NCBI RefSeq assembly: GCF_036906915.1
Contig: NZ_JBAKHX010000065.1
Location: forward strand, 1-45,486
Direction: 5' to 3'
Length of the DNA: 45,486 bases
Source: Phytohabitans sp036906915
GTDB taxonomy: Bacteria > Actinomycetota > Actinomycetes > Mycobacteriales > Micromonosporaceae
Shown in pieces: positions 23,429-30,603 of the stretch. The notes under the pieces were generated by a model. That model ran no database searches and was not told the origin of the DNA. It saw only the letters and a list, made by a program, of their open reading frames with translations. The translations under genes and the position numbers were made by a program. Each line of letters starts with the position of its first letter. Position 1 is the stretch's first letter.

Positions 23429-24679
23429 TTGACACTCTTGTCTGATGTGGACCTCGCCGACAACGACCGCTTTCTCGACGGCGAGACGCCGTGGCGCATG
23501 TTCGACGCGCTGCGCCGTCACGCCCCCGTGCACTGGCAGCCGGAGCCGGCCCCCAACAGCGGCTTCTGGGCGGTGACCCGGCACGCCGACATCGTGCGGG
23601 TCGACCGCGACCCCGAAACGTTCACGTCCAGGCGGTTCGTCAACCTGGAAGAGGTCGACGACGACCTTATGGCCATCCGGCGGTCCATGTTGGAGACCGA
23701 CGGCGCCCGCCACCATGCGCTGCGCCGCCTGTTGCAGCGCGACTTCTCGCACCGTGCCGTCGCCCAGTACGAGACGTTCCTGCGTGGACTGACCGCCCGC
23801 ACCCTCGACGCGGCGCTCGCCAAGGGCCGCTTCGACTTCGTCTCCGAAGTCGCCGCCGACTTCCCCATCAACGTGCTCGCCCGCATGCTCGACGTCCCCG
23901 ACGGGGATACCCGCAAGCTCATCGAGTGGGGCAACCGCATCATCGGCAACACCGACCCCGACTACGCCGACGTGCTGCTACACAGCGAGGAGAGCGACCG
24001 GTACCGGGACCTGCCGTTCCGCAGCCCAGCCGCGCTTGAGGTCTTCGCGTACGGCCGCGAGCTGGCCGCCGAACGCCGCGGCGGGGCCGGCACCGACCTG
24101 GTGAGCAAGCTGGTCAACCAGACCCCGTCGGACGGGATCGCGTTGTCCGGCAACGACTTCGACAACTACTTCCTGCTGCTCGTCGTGGCCGGCAACGAGA
24201 CCACCCGCCACGCCATCTCACACTCGATGCTGGCCCTGCTGCGCCACCCCGACCAGCTCGCCCGGCTGCGCGACGACCCCAGCCTGATGCCGCTCGCGGT
24301 CGAGGAGTTCCTGCGCTGGGCCTCACCGGTCTACCACTTCCGCCGCACCGCGACCCGCGACGTCGAGCTCGGCGGCAAGCTCGTCCGGGAGGGCGACAAG
24401 GTCGTGTTGTGGTTCGCCTCCGGCAACCGCGACGAAGACGTCTTCGCCGACCCGTACCGCTTCGACGTCGCCCGCAGCCCCAACGACCACATCACCTTCG
24501 GCAAGGGCAGCCCGCACTTCTGCCTCGGCAACACCCTCGCCCGGCTGGAGATCCGCGTCATGTTCGAGGAGCTGCTCCCCCGCCTGGCCGACATCCGGCT
24601 GGTCGGCGACGTGCGCCGCGTCCGGTCCAACTTCGTCAACGGCATCAAGGAGCTCCCGGTGGAGGTCACGCTCGCATGA
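23429..24679 (+). CDS. Cytochrome P450
   Basis: 416 residues, soluble bacterial type. Oxygen-binding I-helix AGNETT (254-259), ExxR at 293-296, and heme loop FGKGSPHFCLG with Cys365. The end (NFVNGIKELPVEVTLA) and heme region resemble CYP125/CYP142/linalool-type enzymes, but the family is not certain. A TTG start at 23429 is preferred because GAGGAG sits seven bases upstream; a GTG at 23414 overlapping the ligase stop is possible. Electrons probably come from the ferredoxin/reductase pair of the hpaE-like operon. In this pathway it may hydroxylate or N-dealkylate the amine or the ring. Confidence 0.93.
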   Translation: MTLLSDVDLADNDRFLDGETPWRMFDALRRHAPVHWQPEPAPNSGFWAVTRHADIVRVDRDPETFTSRRFVNLEEVDDDLMAIRRSMLETDGARHHALRRLLQRDFSHRAVAQYETFLRGLTARTLDAALAKGRFDFVSEVAADFPINVLARMLDVPDGDTRKLIEWGNRIIGNTDPDYADVLLHSEESDRYRDLPFRSPAALEVFAYGRELAAERRGGAGTDLVSKLVNQTPSDGIALSGNDFDNYFLLLVVAGNETTRHAISHSMLALLRHPDQLARLRDDPSLMPLAVEEFLRWASPVYHFRRTATRDVELGGKLVREGDKVVLWFASGNRDEDVFADPYRFDVARSPNDHITFGKGSPHFCLGNTLARLEIRVMFEELLPRLADIRLVGDVRRVRSNFVNGIKELPVEVTLA

Positions 24680-25605
24680 GTACTCCGCGGATGCTGCTGA
24701 TCCTGAGCGAGAACTGGACGATGACCGGCGGCCGCGACCTGCCCCGGCTGGTGCGCTGGGCCCGCGAGGCCGAAGAGGCCGGGTTCGACGCCGTCATGCT
24801 CAGCGAGCACATCGTTCTCGGCCCCGACGCGGGCGCCGACGGCCTCATGCCGAACCCCCGCGAGTACGCCCTACCCGGCAACCAGGACCCGCGCACGCCG
24901 TGGCCCAGCTCCCTGCTGCTGCTGTCCGCGATCGCCGCCGCCACCGAGCGGATACGCCTGGTGGCCGGCGCGGTGCTCGCCCCGCTGCGCCACCCCCTGC
25001 ACCTGGCCAAGGATCTGGCCACACTCGACCTGCTGGCACAGGGCCGCCTGGTGGTCTTGCCCAGCGTCAGCTGGAGCCGCGACGAGTACGCCGCGCTCGG
25101 CGTCCCCTTTGGACGGCGCGGCCAACTGCTGGACGAGCACCTGGAAATCTGGCAGCGGGCGTGGGCCGACTCCCCCGCGACCTACGACGGCGTCCACTAC
25201 CGTTTCGCCGGCGCCTACTGCGAGCCAAAACCGTACCGGGCCGGCGGGCCGCCACTGTGGTTCGGCGGCGCCGCGATGCACGACAGGCTGCTGGCGCGGC
25301 TCGCACGCTACGGGCAGGGCTTCAACCCGCTCGGCCGGCCGAGCCCCGAAGACCTGCGCCGGCTCGCGAAGGGCATGGCCGAGGCCGGCCGCGACATCGC
25401 CGACCTGGAGCTGGTCGGCGGCACCCGCGCGATCTTCCCCGACGCCAGCTCCTGCGCCGACCTGGCCCAGGCCCTCGACACCATCCCGGCGCAGCAGGCG
25501 GAGGGCTTCACCACCTTCTGCATCAAGCCCTCGCAGTTCACCGACGACCCCGACGCGGTCGCTCCCTTCTGTCGCGACGTCATGCGCCGCGTCGCCCACC
25601 TCTGA
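24676..25605 (+). CDS. LLM-class flavin/F420-dependent oxidoreductase
   Basis: 309 residues, the usual size for the luciferase-like monooxygenase fold. AREAEEAGFDAVMLSEHI, TERIRLVAGAVLAPLRHPL and AKDLATLDLLAQGRLV are the typical early barrel motifs; GPPLWFGGAAMHDRLL follows. The cofactor may be F420 or FMN; F420 is likely in this group. It is coupled to the P450 by an ATGA overlap, so it probably acts on the same substrate, perhaps replacing the missing PuuB-type amine oxidase step. Palindromic element D begins about 110 bp after its stop. Confidence 0.86.
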   Translation: MSTPRMLLILSENWTMTGGRDLPRLVRWAREAEEAGFDAVMLSEHIVLGPDAGADGLMPNPREYALPGNQDPRTPWPSSLLLLSAIAAATERIRLVAGAVLAPLRHPLHLAKDLATLDLLAQGRLVVLPSVSWSRDEYAALGVPFGRRGQLLDEHLEIWQRAWADSPATYDGVHYRFAGAYCEPKPYRAGGPPLWFGGAAMHDRLLARLARYGQGFNPLGRPSPEDLRRLAKGMAEAGRDIADLELVGGTRAIFPDASSCADLAQALDTIPAQQAEGFTTFCIKPSQFTDDPDAVAPFCRDVMRRVAHL

Positions 25606-25714
25606 CCCACCCCCACCGTCCGCCCCTTTCTCGGTCCCGGACGGCCCGCCCCGCCCCGACGGCCCCGAGGCGGCGCCGCGCGCCGCTCCCGCGCGCCCCC
25701 GCCCCTCTCCCCGT

Positions 25715-25773
25715 CGATCAAGGGCAAACGCACGTGGTTCGATCGCTAAACCGCGTGCATTTGCCCTTGATCC
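25715..25773. repeat. Palindromic element D (left-type copy)
   Basis: Left arm 25716-25734 and right arm 25754-25772 (one mismatch, CATTTG). The loop TGGTTCGATCGCTAAACCG is close to the inverse of the loop of element E. It is preceded by the same C-rich tract as element A and followed by the outer half-motif TTTCCTTGATCGG. The 690-bp stretch between the LLM and permease stops holds D, a 14-bp tandem array, about 170 bp of unassigned GC-rich DNA, E, and a 13-bp tandem array. Confidence 0.88.
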
Positions 25774-25813
25774 ATGGACTTTCCTTGATCGGCGCGGGCA
25801 GGGCCAGGGCGGC

Positions 25814-25947
25814 CGGGCCGCAGGGCCACGGCCGCAGGGCCACGGCCGCAGGGCCACGGCCGCAGGGCCACGGCCGCAGGGCCACGGCCGCAGGGCCACG
25901 GCCGCAGGGCCACGGCCGCAGGGCCACGGCCGCAGGGCCACGGCCGC
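25814..25947. repeat. 14-bp tandem array, about nine copies
   Basis: The unit GGCCACGGCCGCAG repeats without interruption. Each unit contains CGGCCG and a further GGCC, and 14 bp is not a multiple of three, so all six frames read a 14-residue period. The long frames here on both strands are therefore repeat artefacts. There are no spacers, so it is not a CRISPR array. Confidence 0.9.
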
Positions 25948-26135
25948 CCTACGGCGGCCGGCGGCGCGGCGATGGCGACAGCGGTGTCTATGGCCTCAGC
26001 CTGGTCGAAGGCCGCGCTTCCCCCGGTGTTGCGGCGTCCCACGGCCGGCATCGCCCGCCGCCCGTGACAGCGCCCGACGGGGCCCGCGCGGGCCCCGTCG
26101 GCGCCCGGCGGGACGCCGATCAAGGGAGATCGCAT

Positions 26136-26194
26136 CGATCAAGGGCGAACGCACGTGGTTTAGAGATCGAACCACGTGCGTTCGCCCTTGATCG
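26136..26194. repeat. Palindromic element E (right-type copy, 25-bp perfect stem)
   Basis: Arms 26136-26160 and 26170-26194 pair perfectly over 25 bp around a 9-nt loop (TAGAGATCG). Relative to the family core, the left arm has GGGCGAACGC and the right arm the matching GCGTTCGCCC: the substitution is present in both arms, so pairing is kept. The outer half-motif GATCAAGGGAGATC precedes it at about 26118-26131. It faces the permease gene, whose stop lies about 100 bp to the right. Confidence 0.9.
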
Positions 26195-26214
26195 GCGGGG
26201 AGGGGGGCGGGGCG

Positions 26215-26290
26215 CGGCGCGGGAGCGGCGCGCGGGAGCGGCGCGCGGGAGCGGCGCGCGGGAGCGGCGCGCGGGAGCGGCGCGCGGGAA
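26215..26290. repeat. 13-bp tandem array beside the permease stop
   Basis: GGGAGCGGCGCGC is repeated about five to six times, from the G-rich flank of element E to within 5 bp of the permease stop codon. Contraction or expansion could reach the gene end. Confidence 0.85.
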
Positions 26291-26294
26291 GGGG

Positions 26295-27761
26295 TCAGGT
26301 GAGTTCGGCCGCCAGGTCGACCGCGGCGGTGGGGGTCAGGCGGGCGCGGATGGCGCTGTACGCGCCGAATCCCACCGCGAACGCCGCCGGTACCGTCAGC
26401 GCGAGTATCGCCGCCAGCCCGGCCGTACCACCGACGAGCGTGTCGAAGTTGGCCAGCACCAGTACCAGCGCGCCGGCCATCGCGACCGCCGACGCCAGTG
26501 GCGCGACGCGGGTGTGCCAGACTCGCCCATCCCGCTCGGGGTTGGCGCGGAAGTACCAGAATGCCGCCACCGAGCTGAGCCCGTACAGCGCGACGATGCC
26601 GACCACGGCGACGCCGGAGCCCCAGAAAAACAGGGTGGTCACCGGGTCGGCGCCGGCGAGCATGAACGGCGCCATGATGGCGAGGATGGACGCGGTCTGG
26701 GTCAGTGAGGCCACGTGCGGTGCGCGGGTGCGGTGGTGCACGGCGGAGAGCCGGTGCGGGAGCACGCCGTCGCGGCCCAGCGTGTACAGGTACCGGGACA
26801 GTCCATTGTGGAACGCGAGCGCCGCGGCGAACATCGACGTGATGACGAAGACGCTCATGGTGTGCGGGGCCCACGCGCCGAGGAAGGTGTCGCCGGCGCC
26901 GAAGACGTACGCGGCCGGATCGCCGGATTCGAGCGCCGCGCCCGCCGCGCCGACCGCGCCCGACGGGCCGTGGCCGACGACGAGCGTCCACGAGGTGAAC
27001 AGGAAGAACGCGGTGATGAGTACGACCGACAGGTACGTGGCCCGCGCGACCGCCTTCTTGGGGCTGCGCGCCTCCTCACCGTAGATGGCGCTGGACTCGA
27101 AGCCGAACATCGACGCGAACGCGAAGACCAGTGCCACGCCGGGCGCGCCGCTCAGCAGCGAGTCGACGGAGAACACCTGCGAGACGCCGAGCCCTTCGCC
27201 GGCGCCGCCCTTGACGAGGATGACGAGGCCCAGCAGCAGCATGGTGCCCCACTCCAGGATCATCAGTACGGCGAGGAGGCGGGCGCCGAGTTCGATGTGC
27301 AGGTAGCCGAAGACCTGGACGAGCGCGACGAGACCGAGGGTCAGCAGCCACCAGGGCACGTGCACGCCGGTCCAGGATTCGAGCGTGGCGCTGCCGACGA
27401 CGCCGAAGAAGCCGTACACCGCAGCCTGGATGGCGGTGTACGACCAGAGGGCGACGCCGGCGGCGCCGAGTCCGGTACGCAGGCCGAGGCCGCGGCCGAC
27501 GTACGCGTACAGCGCCCCGGCGTTGGTGACCTGCCGGGACATGGCCACGTAGCCGACGCAGAACAGCAGCAGGACCAGGCCGACGACGACGTACGCCAGA
27601 GGTGCGCCCAGCCCGTTGCCGACGACCATGGCGCTGGGTACCGCTCCGGTGAGCCCGATCAGCGGGCTGGCGGCGGCGAGGACGAGGAAGACGATGCCGG
27701 CCGCGGATATCGCGTCGCGTTTGAGACCAGCGCCCGCGGGGGCGGCTTCATGACTGGCCAT
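26295..27761 (-). CDS. APC-family amino acid/amine permease
   Basis: 488 residues with about twelve hydrophobic helices. The first helices (IVFLVLAAASPLIGLTGAVP and NAGALYAYVGRGLG) carry the small-residue substrate motif of the amino acid-polyamine-organocation superfamily. FGFESSAIYGEEARSPKKAV is the characteristic segment after helix 6. It imports amino acids or amines by proton symport. AAGGA precedes ATG 27761. Box 6 of the island operator in its leader ties it to the catabolic genes; it probably brings in the amine substrate or a GABA-like intermediate. Confidence 0.9.
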   Translation of the reverse strand: MASHEAAPAGAGLKRDAISAAGIVFLVLAAASPLIGLTGAVPSAMVVGNGLGAPLAYVVVGLVLLLFCVGYVAMSRQVTNAGALYAYVGRGLGLRTGLGAAGVALWSYTAIQAAVYGFFGVVGSATLESWTGVHVPWWLLTLGLVALVQVFGYLHIELGARLLAVLMILEWGTMLLLGLVILVKGGAGEGLGVSQVFSVDSLLSGAPGVALVFAFASMFGFESSAIYGEEARSPKKAVARATYLSVVLITAFFLFTSWTLVVGHGPSGAVGAAGAALESGDPAAYVFGAGDTFLGAWAPHTMSVFVITSMFAAALAFHNGLSRYLYTLGRDGVLPHRLSAVHHRTRAPHVASLTQTASILAIMAPFMLAGADPVTTLFFWGSGVAVVGIVALYGLSSVAAFWYFRANPERDGRVWHTRVAPLASAVAMAGALVLVLANFDTLVGGTAGLAAILALTVPAAFAVGFGAYSAIRARLTPTAAVDLAAELT

Positions 27762-27795
27762 GACAATCCTTCGGGGGTGGAGTGCGACTCAGAAC

Positions 27796-27809
27796 GTTTG
27801 CATCCGTAC
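27796..27809 (-). promoter_or_regulatory. Island operator box 6 (before the permease)
   Basis: GTTTGCATCCGTAC, with one half-site perfect and the other CGTAC as in box 7. It lies 34 bp upstream of the permease start. Confidence 0.6.
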
Positions 27810-27875
27810 GACCTAGGTGTGGGCCAACGTAACGGCGGTCACATCGGCGCGTCAAGAGGCTGCTTGGCCATAGTC

Positions 27876-27889
27876 GTTTGGATCCGTAC
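27876..27889 (+). promoter_or_regulatory. Island operator box 7 (before gabT)
   Basis: GTTTGGATCCGTAC ends 11 bp before the gabT start, next to a -10-like CATAGT. Confidence 0.65.
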
Positions 27890-27900
27890 GATGCGTCAGC

Positions 27901-29226
27901 ATGAGTCTCAGCGCCACGAGTCCCAGCCAGCGCCGCGCCGTGCGCACCGCCGTTCCCGGGCCGCGCTCAGCCGAGTTGCACGCCCGCCGGACCGGGGCGG
28001 TGGCCCAGGGCGTCGGCAGCGTCCTGCCCGCCTACGTCGAGGCCGCCGGCGGGGGCGTCGTCGTCGACGTCGACGGCAACCACCTGATCGACCTCGCGTC
28101 GGGTATCGCGGTCACGTCGGTCGGCAACGCCGCACCTCGCGTCGTCGAGGCCGTCCAACGACAGGCAGAACGCTTCACCCACACCTGCTTCATGGTCGCC
28201 CCATACGAGTCCTACATCGCCGTCTGCGAAACCCTCAACACCCTCACCCCAGGCGACAACGAAAAACGCTCCGCCCTATTCAACTCCGGCGCCGAAGCCG
28301 TCGAAAACGCCATCAAAATCGCCCGCCACGCCACCGGCCGACCCGCCATCATCACCTTCGACCACGCCTACCACGGCCGCACCAACCTCACGATGGCGCT
28401 CACCGCCAAGAACATGCCCTACAAGCACCGCTTCGGCCCGTTCGCTCCCGAGGTGTACCGCGTGCCGACCTCCTACCCCTACCGCGACGGCCTGTCCGGT
28501 GCCGAAGCCGCCGCGCGCGCCATCGACCTGATCGACAAGCAGGTCGGCGCCGACAACGTCGCCGCCGTCATCATCGAGCCCATCCAGGGCGAGGGCGGCT
28601 TCGTCGTACCCGCCGAGGGGTTTGTTCCGGCTCTGGCCGCGTGGGCACGCGGTTCGGGAGCCGTCCTCATCGCCGACGAGATCCAGACCGGCTTCTGCCG
28701 GACCGGCACCTGGTTCGCCAGCGAACACGAGGCACTCGTCCCCGACCTGATCACCACCGCCAAAGGCATCGCCGGTGGCCTACCACTCGCCGCCGTCACC
28801 GGACGCGCCGACCTCATGGACGCCGTCCACACCGGCGGCCTCGGCGGCACCTACGGCGGCAACCCCATCGCCTGCGCCGCCGCCCTCGCCACCATCCAGA
28901 CCATGCACGAACTCGACCTGCGCGCCGCCGCCCGCCGCATCGAGTCCGTCATGAGACCGCGCCTCGCGGCGCTCGCCGCGAAGCACGGGGGCGAGGTCCG
29001 GGGACGCGGCGCCATGCTCGCCATCGAGATCGTCGTACCGGGAACGCGCACGCCGGACCCGGCCCGCACCGCCAGCATCGCCGCTGCCTGCCATCGGGCC
29101 GGTGTACTGGTGCTGACCGCCGGCACCTCCGGCAACGTCCTGCGGTTCCTGCCGCCCCTCGTCATCGGCGACGATCTGCTCCGCGAGGCCCTGGACGTAC
29201 TGGAAGGAGCGTTCGCCGATGGGTGA
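27901..29226 (+). CDS. gabT: 4-aminobutyrate aminotransferase (class III)
   Basis: 441 residues. PLP lysine Lys288 in TTAKGIAGGLP, cofactor Asp259 in LIADEIQTGF, and the GABA-transaminase-like FNSGAEAVENAIKIAR and YHGRTNLTMALT. It converts GABA and 2-oxoglutarate to succinic semialdehyde and glutamate, which is what the PuuD-like step would feed. It overlaps gabD by 8 bp. Codon choice inside the gene is patchy: about 28,200-28,390 and 28,690-28,930 use more A-ending codons than the rest, which may mean past recombination. Other omega-amino acids could also be substrates. Confidence 0.92.
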   Translation: MSLSATSPSQRRAVRTAVPGPRSAELHARRTGAVAQGVGSVLPAYVEAAGGGVVVDVDGNHLIDLASGIAVTSVGNAAPRVVEAVQRQAERFTHTCFMVAPYESYIAVCETLNTLTPGDNEKRSALFNSGAEAVENAIKIARHATGRPAIITFDHAYHGRTNLTMALTAKNMPYKHRFGPFAPEVYRVPTSYPYRDGLSGAEAAARAIDLIDKQVGADNVAAVIIEPIQGEGGFVVPAEGFVPALAAWARGSGAVLIADEIQTGFCRTGTWFASEHEALVPDLITTAKGIAGGLPLAAVTGRADLMDAVHTGGLGGTYGGNPIACAAALATIQTMHELDLRAAARRIESVMRPRLAALAAKHGGEVRGRGAMLAIEIVVPGTRTPDPARTASIAAACHRAGVLVLTAGTSGNVLRFLPPLVIGDDLLREALDVLEGAFADG

Positions 29227-30601
29227 CACGTTCCCGGTCCTGAACCCATCCACCGGCGAGGTCATCACCGACGTACCGCGCGCCGGCCTCGCCGACCTGG
29301 ACCGGGCGGTCGCGGCGGCGCAGGCGGCGCTGCCCGGGTGGGACGGCGCGGCGCCCCGCGAGCGGAGCGAGGTGCTGCGGCGTGCGTTCGAGCTGATGAT
29401 CTCCCGCCGCGACGAGATCGCCCACCTGATCAGCCTTGAGATGGGCAAGGCGCTCGCGGACGCCCGCGCCGAGGTGACCTACGCGGCCGAGTTCTTCCGC
29501 TGGTTCGCAGAGGAAGCCGTGCGGGTCGACGGGCACCTGCGCACCGCGCCGTCCGGCGCCAACCGCATCCTCACGTTCCGCCGCCCGGTCGGCGTGGCCC
29601 TGCTGATCACTCCGTGGAACTTCCCCGCCGCGATGGCCACCCGCAAGATCGGACCGGCGCTGGCCGCGGGTTGCCCGGTCATCCTCAAGCCGGCTGAGGA
29701 CACCCCGCTGACCGCACTGTTCCTCGCCGACCTGCTCGCCGAGGCCGGGGCGCCCGACGGCACCGTCGGCGTGCTGGCCACCGACCGGCCCGCCGAGCTG
29801 GTCGCCGCCGCGCTCGCCGACCGGCGGGTGCGCAAGCTGTCGTTCACCGGCTCCACCGGCGTCGGGCGGGACCTGCTGCGCCTGGCCGCCGACCGGGTCG
29901 TCAACGCCTCGATGGAGCTCGGCGGCAACGACCCCTTCATCGTCCTCGACGACGCCGACCTCGGCGCCGCTGTCGATGGCGCGATGCTGGCGAAGATGCG
30001 AAACGGCGGCCAGGCGTGCACGGCCGCCAACCGCTTCCTGGTACAGGATTCCGTGGCCGACGAGTTCGCCGCCCGGCTGGCGGCGGCGATGGCGGCGCTG
30101 CGGGTGGGGCCCGGCACCGACGAGCGCACCCAGCTCGGCCCGATGGTCAACGCCCGCGCCGCCGACCGTATAGCCTCCACAGTGGAGCGCACGGTCGCCG
30201 CCGGTGCGCGGACACTGACCGGCGGCACCCGGGCCGACGGCCCGGGCTTCTTCTACCCCGCCACGGTCCTGACCGACGTGCCGCGCGACGCACCCGCCGC
30301 GACGACCGAGATCTTCGGCCCGGTGGCGCCGATCATCCGGGTACGGGACGAGCGTGACGCCGTGGCGCTGGCCAACGACACCGAGCTGGGGCTGGCGGCG
30401 TACGTGTACTCGGGTGACCTGGCGCGCGGCCTGCGGGTGGCCGAGCGGCTGGAGTTCGGCATGGTCGGGCTCAACCGCGGCCTGGTCTCCGACCCGGCGG
30501 CGCCGTTCGGCGGTGTCAAGCAGGCCGGGCTCGGCCGGGAGGGTGGCTACGAGGGCATCGGCGAGTACCTGGAGACGACCTACGTAGCCACCACCTGGTA
30601 G
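29219..30601 (+). CDS. gabD: Succinate-semialdehyde dehydrogenase-like
   Basis: 460 residues. Complete aldehyde dehydrogenase catalytic set: Asn134 (ITPWNFP), Glu in MELGGNDPF, Cys in NGGQACTAANRF. The end, GREGGYEGIGEYLETTY, is typical of GabD. It oxidises succinic semialdehyde to succinate for the TCA cycle. It is translated with gabT (overlap). The stop is 2 bp from the end of the convergent amidohydrolase gene, without a terminator between them. Confidence 0.9.
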   Translation: MGDTFPVLNPSTGEVITDVPRAGLADLDRAVAAAQAALPGWDGAAPRERSEVLRRAFELMISRRDEIAHLISLEMGKALADARAEVTYAAEFFRWFAEEAVRVDGHLRTAPSGANRILTFRRPVGVALLITPWNFPAAMATRKIGPALAAGCPVILKPAEDTPLTALFLADLLAEAGAPDGTVGVLATDRPAELVAAALADRRVRKLSFTGSTGVGRDLLRLAADRVVNASMELGGNDPFIVLDDADLGAAVDGAMLAKMRNGGQACTAANRFLVQDSVADEFAARLAAAMAALRVGPGTDERTQLGPMVNARAADRIASTVERTVAAGARTLTGGTRADGPGFFYPATVLTDVPRDAPAATTEIFGPVAPIIRVRDERDAVALANDTELGLAAYVYSGDLARGLRVAERLEFGMVGLNRGLVSDPAAPFGGVKQAGLGREGGYEGIGEYLETTYVATTW

Positions 30602-30603
30602 GC

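Noticed and set aside
22046..24679. Single 877-residue frame that includes the P450
   Set aside because: Its first 450 residues are an out-of-frame reading of the glutamine-synthetase-like gene; only the part from 23429 is the P450.
25814..26290. Possible CRISPR array
   Set aside because: The 14-bp and 13-bp units are directly adjacent without unique spacers, and there are no cas genes.
25606..26290. Several 70-600 residue frames through the intergenic repeats, including ones joining the LLM gene region to the 13-bp array
   Set aside because: The tandem repeats are open in all frames; the translations are periodic (for example PQGHGRRATAAGPR) and show no family.
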